Origin: Pectinophora gossypiella
Lineage: Eukaryota > Arthropoda > Insecta > Lepidoptera > Gelechiidae
Assembly: GCF_024362695.1 (NCBI RefSeq)
Contig: NC_065433.1
Coordinates: forward strand, 1,829,613 to 1,893,612
DNA length: 64,000 nt
Direction: 5' to 3'
The position numbers and the translations under genes are program-made. Shown here piece after piece: positions 60,251-64,000 of the stretch. Each line of letters opens with the position of its first letter. Position 1 is the first letter of the stretch. A model generated the notes under the pieces. It was not told where the DNA came from. It ran no database searches and worked only from the letters and a program-made list of their open reading frames with translations.

Positions 60251-62544
60251 GTAAGTATGTTGTGATATTGAAAATTGAGTTTGTTGGTTCATCCTATTTC
60301 GCGCTTTATATAATTTCTGGGATACGTTCATATATTTTATAACTTATGGTAACTAGTTCTAAATTTTTTTTATACAAGGAATTAATTATTATTTTGAATT
60401 ATTATTATTATCATAAATGTTGCTTATAGTTATTAGAAGGTTTATACCCAACAGTGGAGCTATGTGGGCTGATTGGATTGCGAGATGAAGATTGTGTTTA
60501 TTTTCTTTTCTTGTGTCAAATATTTATAATTCTTTTTTTACTTATTTAAATTATTCCTTATTTGTGATCATTATATACTGTATAATATGAGTGTAAATTA
60601 AAAGATGTTTTTTATAATAACATATTAAGAAAATTGCGAGCTAGACTTAAAACAGAAATATTAAAAGATATACTATTATCTTAAAAGAAGCTAGCGAGTG
60701 GACTTTCATCATGAGGCGGCTGGGAAGTTACTTAGAAGCATGCCTACTTGTGCGTGGCCAGACGAACTTGTGTCAGTGAGCGACAAAATGTTTTATACTA
60801 TGCTATGCTTGTAATGCCATGTACATTAAACAATTAGCTAAAACTTTTATAATATAATAGCAGAAGCGAAACCCAATATAAAAATAAAATTTTGTATTCA
60901 TTACCATAATGCTAAAGCAATAGCGAATTTAGGTTTCAACCCTAGTAGGTGCTCTGTATAGTAATTATCGTTAATGAAATACTTAAGCTCATAGCCTTCA
61001 TGCTTTTCTAAAATATATAAATTGTTTAACATACTTTCAGAAGATTTTGCCTAATTCTAGAGCTTAGAATATTTTTAAATTCAGTATTTCATAACTTTTG
61101 GGCCCCAAACAAGTTTTTATATAGCCACCTAGAGTAGCCAATAGTACCTACTTACATTAAATAAAAGCTAGTAGAATTAGAACAATTTACAATTAGTTTT
61201 TTCTCATTAGCTGTATGAAAAAGCAAAGCCTTCTTGGCATTGCTTTTTCACTTTGGATTTAGTTGTACTTAGTTTAACTGAGTGTCAACTGAGAGATACC
61301 AATATCGATTACCGATACCGTTTTATACCGATCGATTGCAATGTTGGGTGGTCGCCGCCATTTTGTAAAACAGGCGCATGCGTAACGCACGGTTAGACGC
61401 GTTACAATATGGCGCCGTCGAGAGGTTGCAGTGGTGCTTTGTACTCAACAGGTGGGTCGATAAAATTGCATTGGTCGCAAAACTGGCGTGGGCACTGAGA
61501 TTAGCCGTATCTATGCATACGATACAGATTTTTGAGATTCCTAACTATTATGTATACCATATACGCATATCATTTAAGTAAAATGAAAACATGGTTAAGT
61601 TTAAAACGAAAAAATAAGTAAATCCTTACATAATTCTTTTGCGCCTACAAATTAGTCGCTCTGAATCGTACGTATAGCCAGATATAAAGCTTTTTCGTTT
61701 TATTTTGAATGGCTTAAAATAGATAAAACTTTTTAATGGAATCAGTTTTTTCTCCTAGGTCGTGGGTTCCCAGAATTTTTAACGGATTAACTTAAATACG
61801 AACAAAACTTTTATAGGTACGAAATACATAATAATAAATCTTGTCGTGTAGAAAAAATATATTTTATTAATATTTGCCGTTTGCAACATTTACTACATTT
61901 CAGCATAATTATGTTCAAACCACTTAATAAAACCATCCCCTCTCGTATTTCTTTAGGAATCAATTCGATTTCCCTTTAAAAATTTTTACCTTTTCTTTCC
62001 TTACAATAGCATTAAGTACCAAAAATATCCTAGAATCTTTTGTCTTTTCCAAATATCCAGTGGTATGTCGCCAACTTCCACTCTTGCGTTGAAATCTTGC
62101 GGCCTTTCAAACGCTACTTCACATATGGATATAAACCAAAATCACAAGTTGTGAGATCAGGGGGGTTAAAAAACTTATTTTTACATGCGCAAAATGTCAA
62201 ATTGCAATAATTTTTTTTAGACAAATTGCTACGAGGTGACCTTTTTAACCCCGTAAGACTGTCTAGGGAGTAGCGGCGGCGCTGGTGCATTCTAGTGATG
62301 AAGGAACCGGAGCTAAGTCTTGAAAAAGCTTCAAAAAGTTTACTTAAATCATTTGTTATGGGCGGATTCACGTTTCTGAACTTGCGTCTGTCGCGCCTCA
62401 TCTTCAAATACCTGTAACTAGCTCTGTGATTTTGTGGGTACATCGTAGTAATAAGACAAAGTGCGCATGTACTGCGCACAACTGGGCTTAGCTTGGTTTA
62501 CTCCACAGGAGAAAACCTCTCCCGAAAGGATTTTTTGTTAGACG
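60251..62544. other. Probable intron or intergenic DNA, no gene found
   Basis: AT-rich. A small GC-richer patch at 61330-61450 contains CCGCCATTTTG and ATATGGCGCC, resembling YY1/Pho-type sites. The 121-codon - strand frame at 62114-62479 overlaps repeat-like DNA with GACCTTTTTAACCCC ends related to the MITE at 63.8 kb, and no domain is recognised. Confidence 0.4.
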
Positions 62545-62620
62545 TGTCCCCACCGGTAATCGAAAGCATAACTTCCGGATCGTGAGCCCAACGCTCAACT
62601 ACTGGATCAGAGAAGCCGAA
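62545..62620 (-). mobile_element. SINE tRNA-like head fragment
   Basis: GTGTCCCCACCGGTAATCG and GGATCGTGAGCCCAACGCTC resemble the S1/S3 head. The rest is missing. Confidence 0.55.
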
Positions 62621-62827
62621 ACAAATAACGTTGCGAAAGATGAATTTATTTCAACCAAATTGTAAAGAAAACAATTGTTGTTGCTTTTGAAGCACCGACA
62701 CTGAAAAAGGTATAAAGTTTTAAAAGATTTACAATGGTCGACCGCCCCGCACCTCCCAACTTGTACAATGCTGGGCTTCCTATGGCTCACGGCCCATTGT
62801 ACAACACTTTCATAACTTTTCGTTCTC

Positions 62828-63150
62828 TTCTATCTTGTGGGTTGTGAGGTGGAGTGCCAACCTCATCAACCCTGGAGCCAAGGTTACTATTGAGCCGCCA
62901 AAGGCCCTTAACATGGCTCGCGTAACGACTACTTATTTACGTCAGTAAGTAGTAACCGGGACCAACGGCTTACCGTGCCTTCTAAAGCACGGATCATCTT
63001 ACTTGCGGACAATCAGGTGATCAGCCTGTAGGTAATGTACTAACCAAACTAGGGACCACAAAGTAATTTTTGTAATATGTCCGCGCCGGGATTCGAACCC
63101 AGGACCTCCGGATTGTGAGCCAAAGCTCAACCACTTGGCCACGGAGGTCG
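62828..63150 (-). mobile_element. SINE S3, full copy
   Basis: Same structure as 44068-44391, from CTTCTATCTTGTGGGTTGTG to the tRNA-like head (GCCGGGATTCGAACCCAGGA near 63086, GGCCACGGAGG at the end). A short TCGTTC is found on both sides and may be the target duplication. Confidence 0.7.
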
Positions 63151-63579
63151 TTCGTTAAAGAAAAGTTTGTCTTCTTCAATAGCAAGGTACCTACGCTGCT
63201 GACGAAAACGAACCTGTGTAACTTATTAAAGAAAAAAATAAAAACGGAATTAAAATAGTCATAAGTACATAGGTAACTAAAGCGCCCATATATGGTACAC
63301 CATGTATTATCCAAACCCAATCATTCGCGGCCAAGAGTCACGAGCGAATGTGAGCCGTCTCTACAAGAAGGGACGAACTTCCAACCCGCGAAAGATAAAG
63401 CCTAATACAGGTTAGGTCACGTACCTTCGAAAATACATTTCTCGGGAATGTGGGTTCGTCACGATGTTTTCCTTCACCGCTTCATGTTCGTAACGCCGAC
63501 AGTACTTTTAAAATTCAAACTCCATTGTTTTACTATTGTGTCTGGAAACCTCAGCTTTACGAGGATATTGAACATAGCA

Positions 63580-63965
63580 ACATAACATAGCATAACGCCT
63601 GTATGCCTGAAGGGGTAGACAGAGGTGTATGGTATATAGGTACACACAATCCTCGTCAGCCATGTTTAAGTCCCATGTAATAGGAGACGAGCCTGTTGCC
63701 ATTATCCGGGCACACAACCTGGAAACCACGTGATATCAGGGGGGTTAAAATCGCCACATCGAAGCAATTCATCTAAGAAAGCCATATTGGTATTTGACAT
63801 TTGTTTGCATTGCGCACTTACTTTTACATGCACCAAGGTTTTAGATGAATTGCTTCGATACATATGGCCTTTTTAACCCCCAGTTATCTAAGATCGCAAC
63901 ATGAATTCAAACTTATGAGAGCACGATGAAAGTCACGCTTTCTCCGAGTGGGCTATCACGGATTC
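63580..63965 (-). mobile_element. SINE S4, longest copy, split by a MITE
   Basis: The left part has AACATAGCATAACGCCTGTA, GGGGTAGACAGAGGTGTATG, CCCATGTAATAGGAGACGAG and CCTGGAAACCACGTGATATC. After the 142-bp insertion it continues with TTATCTAAGATCGCAACATG and ends at the head with GAGTGGGCTATCACGG. Confidence 0.65.
63740..63881. mobile_element. 142-bp MITE inserted in S4 (AG on both sides)
   Basis: The ends are GGGGGTTAAAA and TTTTTAACCCCC; the subterminal ATCGAAGCAATTCATCTAA is mirrored by TTAGATGAATTGCTTCGAT. Removing the element and one AG restores GATATCAGTTATCTAAG, the uninterrupted S4 sequence. Confidence 0.7.
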
Positions 63966-64000
63966 TTAGATACCTATTAAGATATTGCTGTAATGAAGTA

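Noticed and set aside
62114..62479. 121-codon - strand frame
   Set aside because: Basic, low-information peptide over repeat-like DNA; no motif or splice context supports it.

Overview
The window looks like moth or butterfly (lepidopteran) nuclear DNA. It is AT-rich, has spliced genes with GT-AG introns, and is packed with transposable elements, including tRNA-derived SINEs of a type I know from Lepidoptera. No bacterial, organellar or CRISPR features were seen. The species cannot be told from the sequence.

Genes. (1) The dominant gene is a nearly complete DIP2 (disco-interacting protein 2) on the + strand. Sixteen exons (26340-56703) join in perfect phase and encode about 1,533 residues: two adenylation-like (FAAL-like) domains and the characteristic C-terminus. 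The N-terminal DMAP1-binding domain was not found and probably lies upstream of the window. The first visible intron is 14.2 kb and carries most of the transposon cargo. (2) A compact two-exon C2H2 zinc-finger gene on the - strand (25496 to 22409, 273 residues, eight fingers) lies just upstream, head to head with the first visible DIP2 exon. (3) A non-LTR retrotransposon on the - strand fills the left edge, with intact ORF1 and an ORF2 that is open to the window border. (4) An initiator plus MTE core promoter and a non-coding first exon near 60.14 kb suggest that another + strand gene starts there and continues beyond the window.

Layout. 1-4.4 kb: LINE. 4.6-22.2 kb: gene-free repeat mosaic (SINE families S1-S4, hairpin MITE family A, repeat B, MITE C, and a 687-bp duplicated block). 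22.4-25.5 kb: zinc-finger gene. 26.3-56.7 kb: DIP2. Its introns hold a hAT-like element with a mariner nested in it, a 1.7-kb foldback element with about 700-bp arms, a 0.8-kb tandem duplication, a CA/GA microsatellite and several LINE fragments. 56.7-59.5 kb: probable DIP2 3' UTR with two MITE A copies. 60.1 kb: putative promoter. 60.3-64 kb: intron or intergenic DNA with SINEs.

Family labels S1-S5, A, B, C, D and E are local names used only here. No database search was possible. Family assignments rest on motif recognition, and repeat copies were compared by eye within the window.
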